Below are positions 7,238 to 14,184 of a stretch of DNA of 64,000 nt, one piece after another. The position numbers and the translations under genes are program-made. Positions within the stretch are counted from its first letter, which is position 1. Every line of letters starts with the position of its first letter. This stretch comes from an uncultured bacterium. Its GTDB lineage: Bacteria > Planctomycetota > UBA1135 > GCA-002686595. The stretch covers positions 1 to 64,000 of the forward strand of contig CALCXM010000098.1 in the NCBI GenBank assembly GCA_937905825.1, in the 5' to 3' direction. The notes below the pieces were generated by a model. It made no database searches. It worked only from the letters and a program-made list of their open reading frames with translations, and was not told where the DNA came from.

Positions 7238-7620
7238 ATGTCCGTCCAACAGCCGGGCTGATCAGCGTTGGTGGCGGAGCCGCCGTCCGACTGCATCAGT
7301 TGGTTGGCGTCTGTGTCATCGCCAGCGAGTTCCTGGACCTTGTCCCAATCGATGACTAGTGCTAAGAATCCGGGGTTTGCCTTCGAGATCTTGATCGCGC
7401 GTGCCTCTCGCAACGCAAGACCGAAGAGGATGCCTGCAGCAAGCGCCGCCACAAGGCTGTTGTCCCAGACAAATGCCAAGACAAGAAGTAGTGTGGGCAC
7501 AATGAGCAGCCGTCCGTATTCTCCCCTCATTCCCTTGAAATAGCGGGAGAGTGCCCAATCCTCTCCGCGATGATCAAGAAGATATTGAGCGAGCTCCTTG
7601 GTCCTATTGACTTTGTTCAT
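7234..7620 (-). CDS. Membrane cassette protein reading through its attC
   Basis: 128 residues. An N-terminal cytoplasmic helix (TKELAQYLLDHRGEDWALSR) precedes two hydrophobic segments (about 36-52 and 56-72). The frame continues through the entire attC at 7244-7309 and stops at TGA 7234-7236, overlapping the ATG of the next cassette gene by two bases. About 25 C-terminal residues are therefore encoded by recombination-site DNA. Function unknown. Confidence 0.6.
   Translation of the reverse strand: MNKVNRTKELAQYLLDHRGEDWALSRYFKGMRGEYGRLLIVPTLLLVLAFVWDNSLVAALAAGILFGLALREARAIKISKANPGFLALVIDWDKVQELAGDDTDANQLMQSDGGSATNADQPGCWTDI
7244..7309 (-). repeat. attC recombination site
   Basis: Left core GTCCAAC at 7244-7250, arm GCCGGGCTGATCAGCG, central GGCGGAGCCGCC hairpin, right arm CTGCATCAGTTGGTTGGCG. 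An ORF runs through it in frame. Confidence 0.75.
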
Positions 7621-7629
7621 TGGTTGTAC

Positions 7630-7698
7630 GCCTAACGGTTGGGCTGATGCAGACGGGTGTCGGCTTCGTCGACACCCGTCTGCATCCGCTTGTTATGC
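7630..7698 (-). repeat. attC recombination site with a long perfect stem
   Basis: Left core GCCTAAC at 7630-7636 and right core GTTATGC at 7692-7698. The centre is a near-perfect inverted repeat (GATGCAGACGGGTGTCG / CGACACCCGTCTGCATC), much longer and more regular than in the other sites. Confidence 0.9.
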
Positions 7699-7701
7699 AT
7701 T

Positions 7702-8100
7702 TCACATCCCGAGTTCATCGAAGAACACTTCCATTTCGGAGTCGATCGCGTCTGCAAGCGCCTTGGGAGCAAAAAATGCCACGTCGGCAACATCGGTATC
7801 GTCGGCGAACGCGGTGACGCGCAGTTTGGTCGCCGAGCCCGAGTGAACGATCTGGAATGAGAGCTCGGTCTCTTGGTCTAGCGCCAGTGATCCGACTGCA
7901 TCCATCACCTGATCTACTTCAGCCTCTTCAAAACCCGAGTCGATCATGCCGGAGACTCTGATGAGGAAAGGTCGAACGTTCTCAATGTCGAAACTTGTGG
8001 ATGACTCGTGGAATTCCTGAGCTACGCCATCCTGCGGAGGAGAGCAGGCACCAAGGCCCAAAGCCCATAAGAGCGAGAGAAGGAGTGGCTTAATCTGCAT
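7702..8100 (-). CDS. Secreted lipoprotein
   Basis: 132 residues with a lipoprotein signal: MQIKPLLLSLLWALGLGAC, with the lipobox LGAC and Cys19 as the lipidated residue. The mature part is acidic and soluble (DIENVRPFLIRVSG, ELSFQIVHSG), probably a small periplasmic alpha/beta domain. It lies between two attC sites. Function unknown. Confidence 0.7.
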   Translation of the reverse strand: MQIKPLLLSLLWALGLGACSPPQDGVAQEFHESSTSFDIENVRPFLIRVSGMIDSGFEEAEVDQVMDAVGSLALDQETELSFQIVHSGSATKLRVTAFADDTDVADVAFFAPKALADAIDSEMEVFFDELGM

Positions 8101-8103
8101 ATC

Positions 8104-8159
8104 GGTGTTGGTGATCAGCGGTCGGGCAAAGCCCGATACGTTGCATTGGCCGGTTGGGC
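8104..8159 (-). repeat. attC site with a lost left core
   Basis: It keeps GTTGGTGATCAGCGG, a GGGC/GCCC loop stem and the right core GTTGGGC at 8153-8159, but the expected TAAC is replaced near 8104. Confidence 0.6.
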
Positions 8160-8190
8160 TGCGCCCCGCCTAGCACATAGGAGGTTGATC

Positions 8191-8538
8191 TCATCGTCTT
8201 TCCAATTCGGAAGCATCGACTTCCTGAGCGCGCATTTTGATGTGGCTCCAGGAGTACCACCAGTCTTCGCCATGGGAACGGATTGAGCGAACGCCCCCTC
8301 TAGAATCCTCGTAGGTGTACGCTGCAGGGGTACCATGGGAATCGGGGAAGAAGGGACCGAAGGGGGCTGTGTCGTTGGCCATGAACTTCAGGAAAACCTG
8401 GTCCTGGATGAACACGATTTTGTAAGGCAGCTCCGAGGCGTATTGACCTATCGGCGTGTTTCTCTGGGGGATAGGATCAGAGCACCCAGCAATGCCGCAG
8501 GTAGCAAGCGTGCAGAGCAGAAGCTCAGTGGTCTTCAT
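8191..8538 (-). CDS. Secreted lipoprotein
   Basis: 115 residues with a signal peptide and the lipobox IAGC (Cys19). The mature protein contains several aromatic strands (YKIVFIQDQVFLKFMAND, then WWYSWSHIKM) suggestive of a small beta domain. Periplasmic, function unknown. The gene is flanked by attC sites, the downstream one having lost its left core. Confidence 0.65.
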   Translation of the reverse strand: MKTTELLLCTLATCGIAGCSDPIPQRNTPIGQYASELPYKIVFIQDQVFLKFMANDTAPFGPFFPDSHGTPAAYTYEDSRGGVRSIRSHGEDWWYSWSHIKMRAQEVDASELERR

Positions 8539-8553
8539 GGTTCATGTTGATCC

Positions 8554-8580
8554 GCCTAATGTTGCAGCGGCTTGTTGGCC
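8554..8580 (-). repeat. Internally deleted attC remnant
   Basis: Only 27 bases separate the left core GCCTAAT (8554-8560) from the right core GTTGGCC (8574-8580). The right arm TTGCAGCGGCTTG is intact, but the left arm and centre are missing. The single-strand hairpin needed for IntI recognition cannot form normally, so this junction is probably frozen. Confidence 0.65.
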
Positions 8581-8587
8581 AGCGTGC

Positions 8588-8899
8588 TCACAGCGACCCC
8601 CGAATCACGACTATCGCCGCCAAGACTACTGCAACAGCAATGGCCAACGCTTGAGGCCACATCAGGACCTTGCCAATCACAAGCTTGAGGCTTTCAGGTT
8701 TCTGGCATCCGAGCAACAGGGGAACCGTGACAATAGCCGGAGCGGTGCCAACCAGAAGCGCAACCGCGACCGGCTCGAAGACCCGGGGGTTCGTGAGATC
8801 CAGAAATGCCATCATGGCGAGCCCAAAGAGATTCAGGGCCGTAAGAAACACCGTCGCCCATACAACGCCGATGTGGTCTGAGGAGTGATTCGTGTTCAT
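8588..8899 (-). CDS. Small three-pass membrane cassette protein
   Basis: 103 residues with hydrophobic segments at about 13-35, 41-62 and 78-98. No signal peptide or catalytic motif. It is similar in architecture to the other small membrane proteins of the array without obvious sequence identity. Function unknown. Confidence 0.6.
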   Translation of the reverse strand: MNTNHSSDHIGVVWATVFLTALNLFGLAMMAFLDLTNPRVFEPVAVALLVGTAPAIVTVPLLLGCQKPESLKLVIGKVLMWPQALAIAVAVVLAAIVVIRGSL

Positions 8900-8925
8900 G
8901 TAGTCATCGGTTCATGGACCCGTCT

Positions 8926-8988
8926 GCCCAACGGTTGGGCAGATCAGCGGCGGCGCGAATCGCCGACCGTTGCATTGGCTTGTTAGAC
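8926..8988 (-). repeat. attC recombination site
   Basis: Left core GCCCAAC at 8926-8932, arm GGTTGGGCAGATCAGCGG, right arm CGTTGCATTGGCTTG and right core GTTAGAC at 8982-8988. A well-formed site. Confidence 0.85.
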
Positions 8989-9435
8989 GGCATCATCAGT
9001 ACCGCAACTGTAGTGTCCGACTCCAAGCCGAAGACAATCCTCGACGGCATCTGGCTTGGGGGACGAATAGATTGACTGAATCAACATCGAGAGGCCTGTC
9101 AGGCCTTCAAACGTGAACTCGAAGCCGTGCCCATTCCAGGCCTCGCCGAGCATCCGGGCTTGAACCAAGCGTCGTCCGACAAACTGAGTGAAAGGTGCAT
9201 GATGCTGCACCCCCTCCATCACCGCGTCCGTTGGTGCCGATCCAGCTTCGATCCCCAGATACTCCGATCCCACTCGGCCATGGATTACGAACGTCAAGTC
9301 CTCAAACACGAGCCAGACCTGGTTGTACTCCGGTTCCACGACCTGAACCAAGACATCCACAAGCATCCGGCCCTCGACTTCGGGGAGCGCCTTGCAAGCC
9401 TCGGCGATTAATCGTGGGTAGTCGTAGGAGTCCAT
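8983..9435 (-). CDS. Hypothetical soluble cassette protein
   Basis: 150 residues, acidic, no signal peptide. An N-terminal helix (YPRLIAEACKALPEVEG) is followed by strands (VDVLVQVVEPEYNQVWLVFE) and a 'GFEFTFEG' strand, suggesting an alpha+beta fold like small immunity-type proteins, though that comparison is only structural impression. The stop TAA is supplied by its attC core. Function unknown. Confidence 0.6.
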   Translation of the reverse strand: MDSYDYPRLIAEACKALPEVEGRMLVDVLVQVVEPEYNQVWLVFEDLTFVIHGRVGSEYLGIEAGSAPTDAVMEGVQHHAPFTQFVGRRLVQARMLGEAWNGHGFEFTFEGLTGLSMLIQSIYSSPKPDAVEDCLRLGVGHYSCGTDDAV

Positions 9436-9452
9436 TGTGTTTCACTGTGGCC

Positions 9453-9515
9453 GTCTAACGGGTGGGGCGTTCAGCGGCGGGGGGTAGCCCCGACCGTTGC
9501 AGCGCCTGGTTAGCT
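9453..9515 (-). repeat. attC recombination site
   Basis: Left core GTCTAAC at 9453-9459, arm GGGTGGGGCGTTCAGCGG, right arm CGTTGCAGCGCCTG, right core GTTAGCT at 9509-9515. It is the attC of the first cassette of the array. Confidence 0.85.
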
Positions 9516-9827
9516 GCGTCCATTTTGAATCTGGAGCATGATGTGTGACAACTCAAATTGGCTCGCACCGTGTTCCCGGATCACGCCGTCACTATCTGCC
9601 ACGGCCAGCTCAAAGCCCTCCTCAGCATCTTCCCAAAACAGGAGTGTTTCGCCAATTCGAGCGACGACAAATACAGACTCGATGTGCCCGGATCTGTCAA
9701 TCGGGTGAGCACGAATCGGGACTGCGATCTTCTGGAACAGCTGCCGTTGCTCTTCAGAGCAACGGAGAAGTTGATCTGACGTAACCCTAGTGACATCACC
9801 GGTCGTAGCTGGTTTCCATGCGGTCAT
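9510..9827 (-). CDS. Hypothetical cassette protein (first cassette)
   Basis: 105 residues from MTAWKPATTG; the longer ORF start at 9884 would lie outside the cassette boundary at 9834-9841 and is rejected. Strands such as ESVFVVARIGETLLFWED and a following EEGFELAVAD suggest a small beta-rich soluble domain. The stop TAA is formed by the attC core. As the cassette nearest the array's start it should be the best expressed. Function unknown. Confidence 0.6.
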   Translation of the reverse strand: MTAWKPATTGDVTRVTSDQLLRCSEEQRQLFQKIAVPIRAHPIDRSGHIESVFVVARIGETLLFWEDAEEGFELAVADSDGVIREHGASQFELSHIMLQIQNGRS

Positions 9828-9833
9828 CTTGGT

Positions 9834-9841
9834 CGAGCTAA
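9834..9841 (-). other. Terminal recombination core at the array start
   Basis: In gene direction the sequence reads GTTAGCTC, matching the cassette core. It marks the point where the first cassette joins non-cassette DNA (the attI-equivalent end). No recognisable complete attI or intI accompanies it. Confidence 0.5.
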
Positions 9842-10033
9842 CGTGTCTTATGCAGACCTGTATATCCGGGGGGATTGAGCCCATCGGGGATAGTGGGACC
9901 GGTTTGCTTTTGGGGGGTGTGACGTAACTTCATTGGCGAGTGGGCACTGCGGGTTCGGGCGAGGTGAGTGCGCGGGGTATACAGGTCTGTATATCACTGG
10001 GGTGGGAATCCAGCAAGTGAAGGGGGCTGGCGG
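9842..10033. promoter_or_regulatory. Leader of the cassette array with two palindromic operator-like sites
   Basis: This spacer lies upstream of the first cassette and downstream of the NCS1 gene. It carries ATGCAGACCTGTAT at 9850-9863 and ATACAGGTCTGTAT at 9979-9992, two copies of an ATACAG-N2-CTGTAT palindrome (one mismatch in the first). Both copies continue on the plus strand with CTGTATATC and then a short G-run. If the array has its own promoter it must be here, and these look like sites for a dimeric regulator. No good -35/-10 pair was found. Confidence 0.4.
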
Positions 10034-11491
10034 CTAGTGCTTGGGGGAGCTGAGGGCTTTCATGGCGATCGTGTAGATGGTCGCCGAAAGGAAGAAGCCG
10101 ACGAACCAGGCAAAGGTGTAGATCTGTTGGAAGATCTCGGGGGTGGAGTCGATGAAGCCGGCCTCTAGCAGGAAGCCGGGGATGTTGGGGAGCACTCCGA
10201 GGATGAGGGCGGTGATCGCGATCGGGTTGAAGCCCCCGGAGTACCAGTAGCAGCCTTTGCGCTGGTACAGACTCTCGAGGTCGATGTTGGTGCGGCGAAT
10301 GAGGAAGTAGTCGGCGATGACGATGCCGCCGATGGGACCGAGCAGGGCGGAGTAGCCGATCAGCCAGGTGAAGATGTAACCGTCGGTGGACTCGATCAAC
10401 TTCCAGGGGAGGATTACGGCGCCGATGGCGGCGGTGATGAAGCCGCCTATGCGGAAGGTCGCTTTGCGCGGCGCGAGGTTCATGATCGCGTTGGCCGGGG
10501 AGACGACGTTGGCGGCGATGTTGGTGGAGAGGGTCGCGATGGTCAGGGCGACGAGGGCCAACATGACGCCGAAGCCACCGCCCATGCGACCGGCGAGTAC
10601 CGTGGGGTCGGGGATGGCTTCGCCGTAGATCGTGACCGTGGCGGAAGTGACCGCGACGCCGATGAAGGCGAAGAGGGTCATGAAGAGCGGCAGGCCAAGG
10701 GCTTGACCGAGGGCTTGGTCCTTTTGGGTTTTGGCGTAGCGTGTGAAGTCGGGGATATTGAGGGAGAGCGTGGCCCAGAAGCCGACCATGCCGGTGAGGC
10801 CGGGCAGGAAGAACTTCATGAACTGGCCTTCTTTCTCGCCGCCGACATCAAAAGCCGAGGGCGCGGAGAGCATGGGGCCGAAGCCGTCGGCTTTGATGTA
10901 GGCCCAGGCGAGCAGGGCCAAGCCCATGAGGATCAGGAACGGTGCGGCCCAGGTCTCTAGCAGTTTGATTGAGTCGATGCCGCGGTAGATGATCACCAGC
11001 TGCAGGAACAGGAAGAGCAGGAAGCAACCGAGCTCCGGCACGTTGATGCCGAGCCACGGAATGTCTTCGCCTCCTAGGGGCGCGCCTTGGATGGCCCCGA
11101 TCAGTTGGTAGATCGCGGAACCACCGATGGCGGTTTGGATGCCGAACCAACCGCAAGCGACAAGGCCGCGCAGGATGGAAGGGACGTTGGCGCCTAGGAT
11201 GCCGAAGCTGGCGCGGCTAAGGACCGGGAAGGGCACGCCGAGTTTGGTGCCCGCGTGGCCGTTCAAGATCATCGGAACGAGCACGATGAGGTTGCCGAGC
11301 AGGACGGTCCCCACCGCTTGCCACCAGTTCATGCCGAGGCTGATCAGGCCGCCCGCCAACATGTAGGTCGGCACGCAAACCACCATGCCGATCCAAAGGG
11401 AGGCCATGTTGATCACCGACCAGTTGCGTCCTTCGGGGGATGTCGGTGCCAGGTCCTCGTTGATCAGGGACGCATCGGGATTCTTGAGCAT
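10034..11491 (-). CDS. NCS1-family nucleobase:cation symporter
   Basis: 485 residues, about twelve membrane segments. The N-terminal 'GRNWSVINMASLWIGMVV' block, the following 'WWQAVGTVLLGNLIVLVPM', 'GVPFPVLSRASFGILGANV' and 'GLVACGWFGIQTAIGG' are typical of the NCS1 family (cytosine, uracil, hydantoin or allantoin permeases such as CodB, PucI and Mhp1). It would import a nucleobase or related compound with Na+ or H+. The ATG at 11491 faces the cytosine deaminase gene across an 89-base gap, which supports cytosine or a related base as substrate. Confidence 0.88.
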   Translation of the reverse strand: MLKNPDASLINEDLAPTSPEGRNWSVINMASLWIGMVVCVPTYMLAGGLISLGMNWWQAVGTVLLGNLIVLVPMILNGHAGTKLGVPFPVLSRASFGILGANVPSILRGLVACGWFGIQTAIGGSAIYQLIGAIQGAPLGGEDIPWLGINVPELGCFLLFLFLQLVIIYRGIDSIKLLETWAAPFLILMGLALLAWAYIKADGFGPMLSAPSAFDVGGEKEGQFMKFFLPGLTGMVGFWATLSLNIPDFTRYAKTQKDQALGQALGLPLFMTLFAFIGVAVTSATVTIYGEAIPDPTVLAGRMGGGFGVMLALVALTIATLSTNIAANVVSPANAIMNLAPRKATFRIGGFITAAIGAVILPWKLIESTDGYIFTWLIGYSALLGPIGGIVIADYFLIRRTNIDLESLYQRKGCYWYSGGFNPIAITALILGVLPNIPGFLLEAGFIDSTPEIFQQIYTFAWFVGFFLSATIYTIAMKALSSPKH

Positions 11492-11580
11492 GGGTGTCCT
11501 CGGGTTTCGGGTTGGACGGCTAACCTACGAAATTCGAGCGCGGGCTTCCCCTTGAACCTGGGGTTGCTCAAATAGGAACC

Positions 11581-12027
11581 ATGAAAGACCCGTTCCTTAG
11601 CGCAGCCATCGATGAAGCTCGTCTCGGTTCCCAAGAGGGCGGCATCCCGATCGGGTCCGTGCTCGTGCTCGACGGGGAGATCGTGGGGCGCGGACACAAC
11701 CGGCGCGTGCAACGGGGCTCGCCGATCTTGCACGCGGAGATGGACTGCTTTGAGAACGCCGGGCGTTTGCGGGCGGAGGAGTATCGGCGCTGCGTGCTGT
11801 ACTCGACTCTCTCGCCTTGCGACATGTGCAGCGGGGCCTCCCTGCTGTATCAGGTTCCGCACATCATTGTCGGCGAGAACAAGACGTTCCAAGGTCCCGA
11901 GGAGTACGTGCGGTCACGGGGAGTGAAGCTGGAGATCGTTCAGGATGCGGAGTGCATCGAGCTCATGCGCGCGTTCATCGCGGAACATGCGGAGCTCTGG
12001 AACGAGGACATCGGCGAGGTGGAGTGA
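11581..12027 (+). CDS. Cytosine deaminase, small Zn type
   Basis: 148 residues of the cytidine/deoxycytidylate deaminase fold. Zinc ligands are visible as HAE (His51, with catalytic Glu53) and PCDMC (Cys80, Cys83). The stretch 'TLSPCDMCSG', the 'VGENKTFQGPEEY' loop and the C-terminal 'WNEDIGE' are close to yeast Fcy1-type cytosine deaminase rather than TadA or guanine deaminase. It should convert cytosine to uracil in the cytoplasm. It is divergent from an NCS1 permease, so import and deamination of cytosine are probably linked. It converges with the LytTR regulator with only seven bases between stops. Confidence 0.85.
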   Translation: MKDPFLSAAIDEARLGSQEGGIPIGSVLVLDGEIVGRGHNRRVQRGSPILHAEMDCFENAGRLRAEEYRRCVLYSTLSPCDMCSGASLLYQVPHIIVGENKTFQGPEEYVRSRGVKLEIVQDAECIELMRAFIAEHAELWNEDIGEVE

Positions 12028-12034
12028 GGACGCT

Positions 12035-12835
12035 CTACCTCGCAGCCAAGAGGGCCTTCAACGCGGTGTAGCGCGAGCGGGAGACAGGCAGCCACTTCTT
12101 GTCCGTCACTTGCACGCGGCCCGTTCCACCGGATTGGCGTTCGAGGGCGCGCACCTGCGACAACGCAACGATTGCGGAACGATGAATGCGCCTGAATCGA
12201 ACCGGATCCAAGCAGCGCTCCAAATGGCCCATGGAATCGCGCATCAAGAACTCCCCGTGGACGGAATGCAGCATGACGTACTGGTCAGCAGCCTCGACCC
12301 ACAGGAGGTCCTTGGTTTCCACGTAGTCGATGTGACCTTCGCGGGTGATCTGCAAGCGATCCGTGGGCCCACCCCCGGCGCTCTGCTCTTCGGCGATGGT
12401 GTTGCCGTACTCGGTGGCCACGTCGATCTCCGGGGCTGGCTGCGTCGCTGAGCCTGCACGCACGCGTTCCTTTGCGCGCTCCAAAGCCCGGGCGAAACGC
12501 TCGTCATCAAAAGGCTTGAGCAGGTAGTCCGCGGCGCTCTTGTCGAAGGCTTGCACCGCAAAGCGATCGAAAGCGGTAGCGAAGACGATCACCGGCAGCT
12601 GATCCTCTTCCAACTCGTTCAGCACATCGAAACCGGTCATGCCCGGCATTTGAATGTCGAGAAACAGGATCTGGGGCTGGTGCTCGCGAACGGCTGCGAT
12701 GACTTGCATGCCATTGGCGCACTCCGCCAGGATTTGCATCTGCGGGTCCTGCTCGAGCAAGACGCGCAAACTCATGCGCCCCATGGGCTCGTCGTCGGCG
12801 AAGGCAACCGTGTATGTAGCGTTCGAATCAGGCAT
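12035..12835 (-). CDS. LytTR-family response regulator
   Basis: 266 residues. N-terminal receiver domain (about 8-125) with the acidic pocket DDE, phosphoacceptor Asp60 in 'FLDIQMPG' and the conserved Lys in 'YLLKPF'. A linker of about 40 residues precedes a LytTR DNA-binding domain (about 160-266, with VDYVETKDLLWVEAADQYV-like beta strands and 'FRRIHRSAIVAL'). Its start overlaps the kinase stop by eight bases, so the two are coupled. It should be phosphorylated by the adjacent kinase and activate target promoters, which are not evident here. Confidence 0.92.
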   Translation of the reverse strand: MPDSNATYTVAFADDEPMGRMSLRVLLEQDPQMQILAECANGMQVIAAVREHQPQILFLDIQMPGMTGFDVLNELEEDQLPVIVFATAFDRFAVQAFDKSAADYLLKPFDDERFARALERAKERVRAGSATQPAPEIDVATEYGNTIAEEQSAGGGPTDRLQITREGHIDYVETKDLLWVEAADQYVMLHSVHGEFLMRDSMGHLERCLDPVRFRRIHRSAIVALSQVRALERQSGGTGRVQVTDKKWLPVSRSRYTALKALLAAR

Positions 12836-14183
12836 TGGGCTGCTCCGTCAGTGGTGCTTCGTGGAAGGGCAAGGTCACGCGCACGCGAGCTCCCCCGCTC
12901 TCGACGTTGTCGAGTTCAAACTCTTGTGATTGTGCGTAGAGCGCCAGTAGCCGCCCACGGGTGTTTTCCAAACCGATGCTGCGGCGTTCGGTGTTCGGAA
13001 GGGCCTCGCCGCGGTCGAGTAGGACCGCCGGAAATCCATTGCCGCTGTCGCTCACTTCCACTTCGAGGGAAGGTCCACGGCGCCTCGCGCGCACACTCAC
13101 GCGGCCGCCTTCGGGCAAGTCAGAGATGCCGTGCCGTACAGCGTTTTCCACCAGGGGCAAGAGCAAGAGGGCGGGCACCAGGGCGGACCCCACGTCGTCG
13201 GCCAAGTCGATTTCGACTTCCAAACGTTCACCTAGACGAATGCGTTCGATGTCGAGATAACGCTTGGCGATCTCAATCTCGCGGCTGAGTTCGACCTCTT
13301 CCCGATCCCCGTGATCCAGGGTCGCGCGCAACAGTTCGCCGATCGCGGCCAAGGTCTTGAGCGCTGTCTGATCTTGACCCGCACGCACCAGGCCTCCGAC
13401 CGAGTGCAAGGCATTGAACAGGAAGTGCGGGTTCAGCTGACTCGTCAGGCTATCGAGTTGGGCCCGTGCCAACTGCGCCCGCAAGCGTTCGGTGCGCAGT
13501 TCCAGGTCCACCGCTTGGCGTTCCTTGTCGCGCGAATCGAGGAACGAGCGCGCGCCGCCCACCATGATCATGATGACCCAATAGATCAACGTGGCGAGGA
13601 TCCAGCGGAACTGCCAAAAGGGCGAAGACAGGTTGACCTCTCCATCAAAACGTCCACCGCCACGACCGAAGCGATCTCCGCCGCGCCCCGGAGGACGACT
13701 GCCTTCGCGCTCGCGACCCGGTCCGCCGGCCGGTCGGCGATCCCAACCTTGAGGACGACGAGACCAGGCCTCTTCACCTGGCACGCCCTCGGTTTCCGGT
13801 CCGTCCACCACGCGCCCCCGCGGGTCGGGCCGCAAGGCGTGATCAAGTTGGATGAACCCATATCCCACCGCTCCCGACACGGGCAATTGAATCAACAACA
13901 ACAGGAGCCAAGAACCCCAACGGACCAAGATCCAACGGGACAAAGCCGCGATCGGCCAAGCCACCAGAGCCCACACGCTCCAGCGAATCAGCTCCGGCTG
14001 CAAGAGCTCCCAGCGACTGATGTCCACGTCCGGCGACTCCGCCAATTCGAAGCGCGGGGCGGCCATGCCGAGACTCACCACGAACACGACCAGGGCGACC
14101 ACGAAGATGCGTCCCCACCGGGATCGCAGAAGCCGTTCGAAGGCCGGTGCTTGTGCAGCGGTTTGCGTTGGGGTCGCGCTCAC
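12828..14183 (-). CDS. LytS/AlgZ-type sensor histidine kinase
   Basis: 451 residues. Four membrane segments (about 29-46, 70-88, 94-112 and 200-220); between the third and fourth lies an unusual Arg/Gly/Pro-rich low-complexity loop of about 80 residues (RRPAGGPGRE, FGRGGGRFDG). The H-box is 'QLNPHFLFNALHS', followed by a HATPase domain with 'PLVENAVRHG', 'DSGNGF' and 'GLENTRGRL'. This is the His_kinase (PF06580) class that pairs with LytTR regulators. The signal is unknown. The cupin gene ends one base upstream, so the kinase is part of the rhodanese-cupin-kinase-regulator operon. Confidence 0.92.
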   Translation of the reverse strand: MSATPTQTAAQAPAFERLLRSRWGRIFVVALVVFVVSLGMAAPRFELAESPDVDISRWELLQPELIRWSVWALVAWPIAALSRWILVRWGSWLLLLLIQLPVSGAVGYGFIQLDHALRPDPRGRVVDGPETEGVPGEEAWSRRPQGWDRRPAGGPGREREGSRPPGRGGDRFGRGGGRFDGEVNLSSPFWQFRWILATLIYWVIMIMVGGARSFLDSRDKERQAVDLELRTERLRAQLARAQLDSLTSQLNPHFLFNALHSVGGLVRAGQDQTALKTLAAIGELLRATLDHGDREEVELSREIEIAKRYLDIERIRLGERLEVEIDLADDVGSALVPALLLLPLVENAVRHGISDLPEGGRVSVRARRRGPSLEVEVSDSGNGFPAVLLDRGEALPNTERRSIGLENTRGRLLALYAQSQEFELDNVESGGARVRVTLPFHEAPLTEQPNA

Positions 14184-14184
14184 G

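Larger units (their letters stand above)
1..9841 (-). mobile_element. Integron gene-cassette array (attC cluster, no integrase seen)
   Basis: About 22 short genes lie head to tail on the minus strand, most followed by an attC-like site with a plus-strand left core of the form xYYTAAC or xYCCAAC, a variable palindromic centre and a right core such as GTTAGAC, GTTATGC or GTTGGCC. In minus-strand (gene) direction this is the normal order gene then attC, with the perfect GTTRRRY core at the far end. The array starts at about 9841 and runs left out of the window. An intI gene would be expected just beyond 9841, but an NCS1 permease gene ends there, so the array is a cluster lacking an integrase, or its integrase is elsewhere. 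Cargo and base composition vary between cassettes, as expected for independently acquired units. Confidence 0.9.

Noticed and set aside
9850..9992. LexA/SOS boxes in the array leader
   Set aside because: The half-sites are CAG-N2-CTG, the inverse of the CTG-N10-CAG arrangement, so the known LexA pattern does not fit.
9842..11491. An integron integrase at the array start
   Set aside because: The only long ORF there is an NCS1 permease with twelve membrane segments. No tyrosine-recombinase motifs are visible on either strand.
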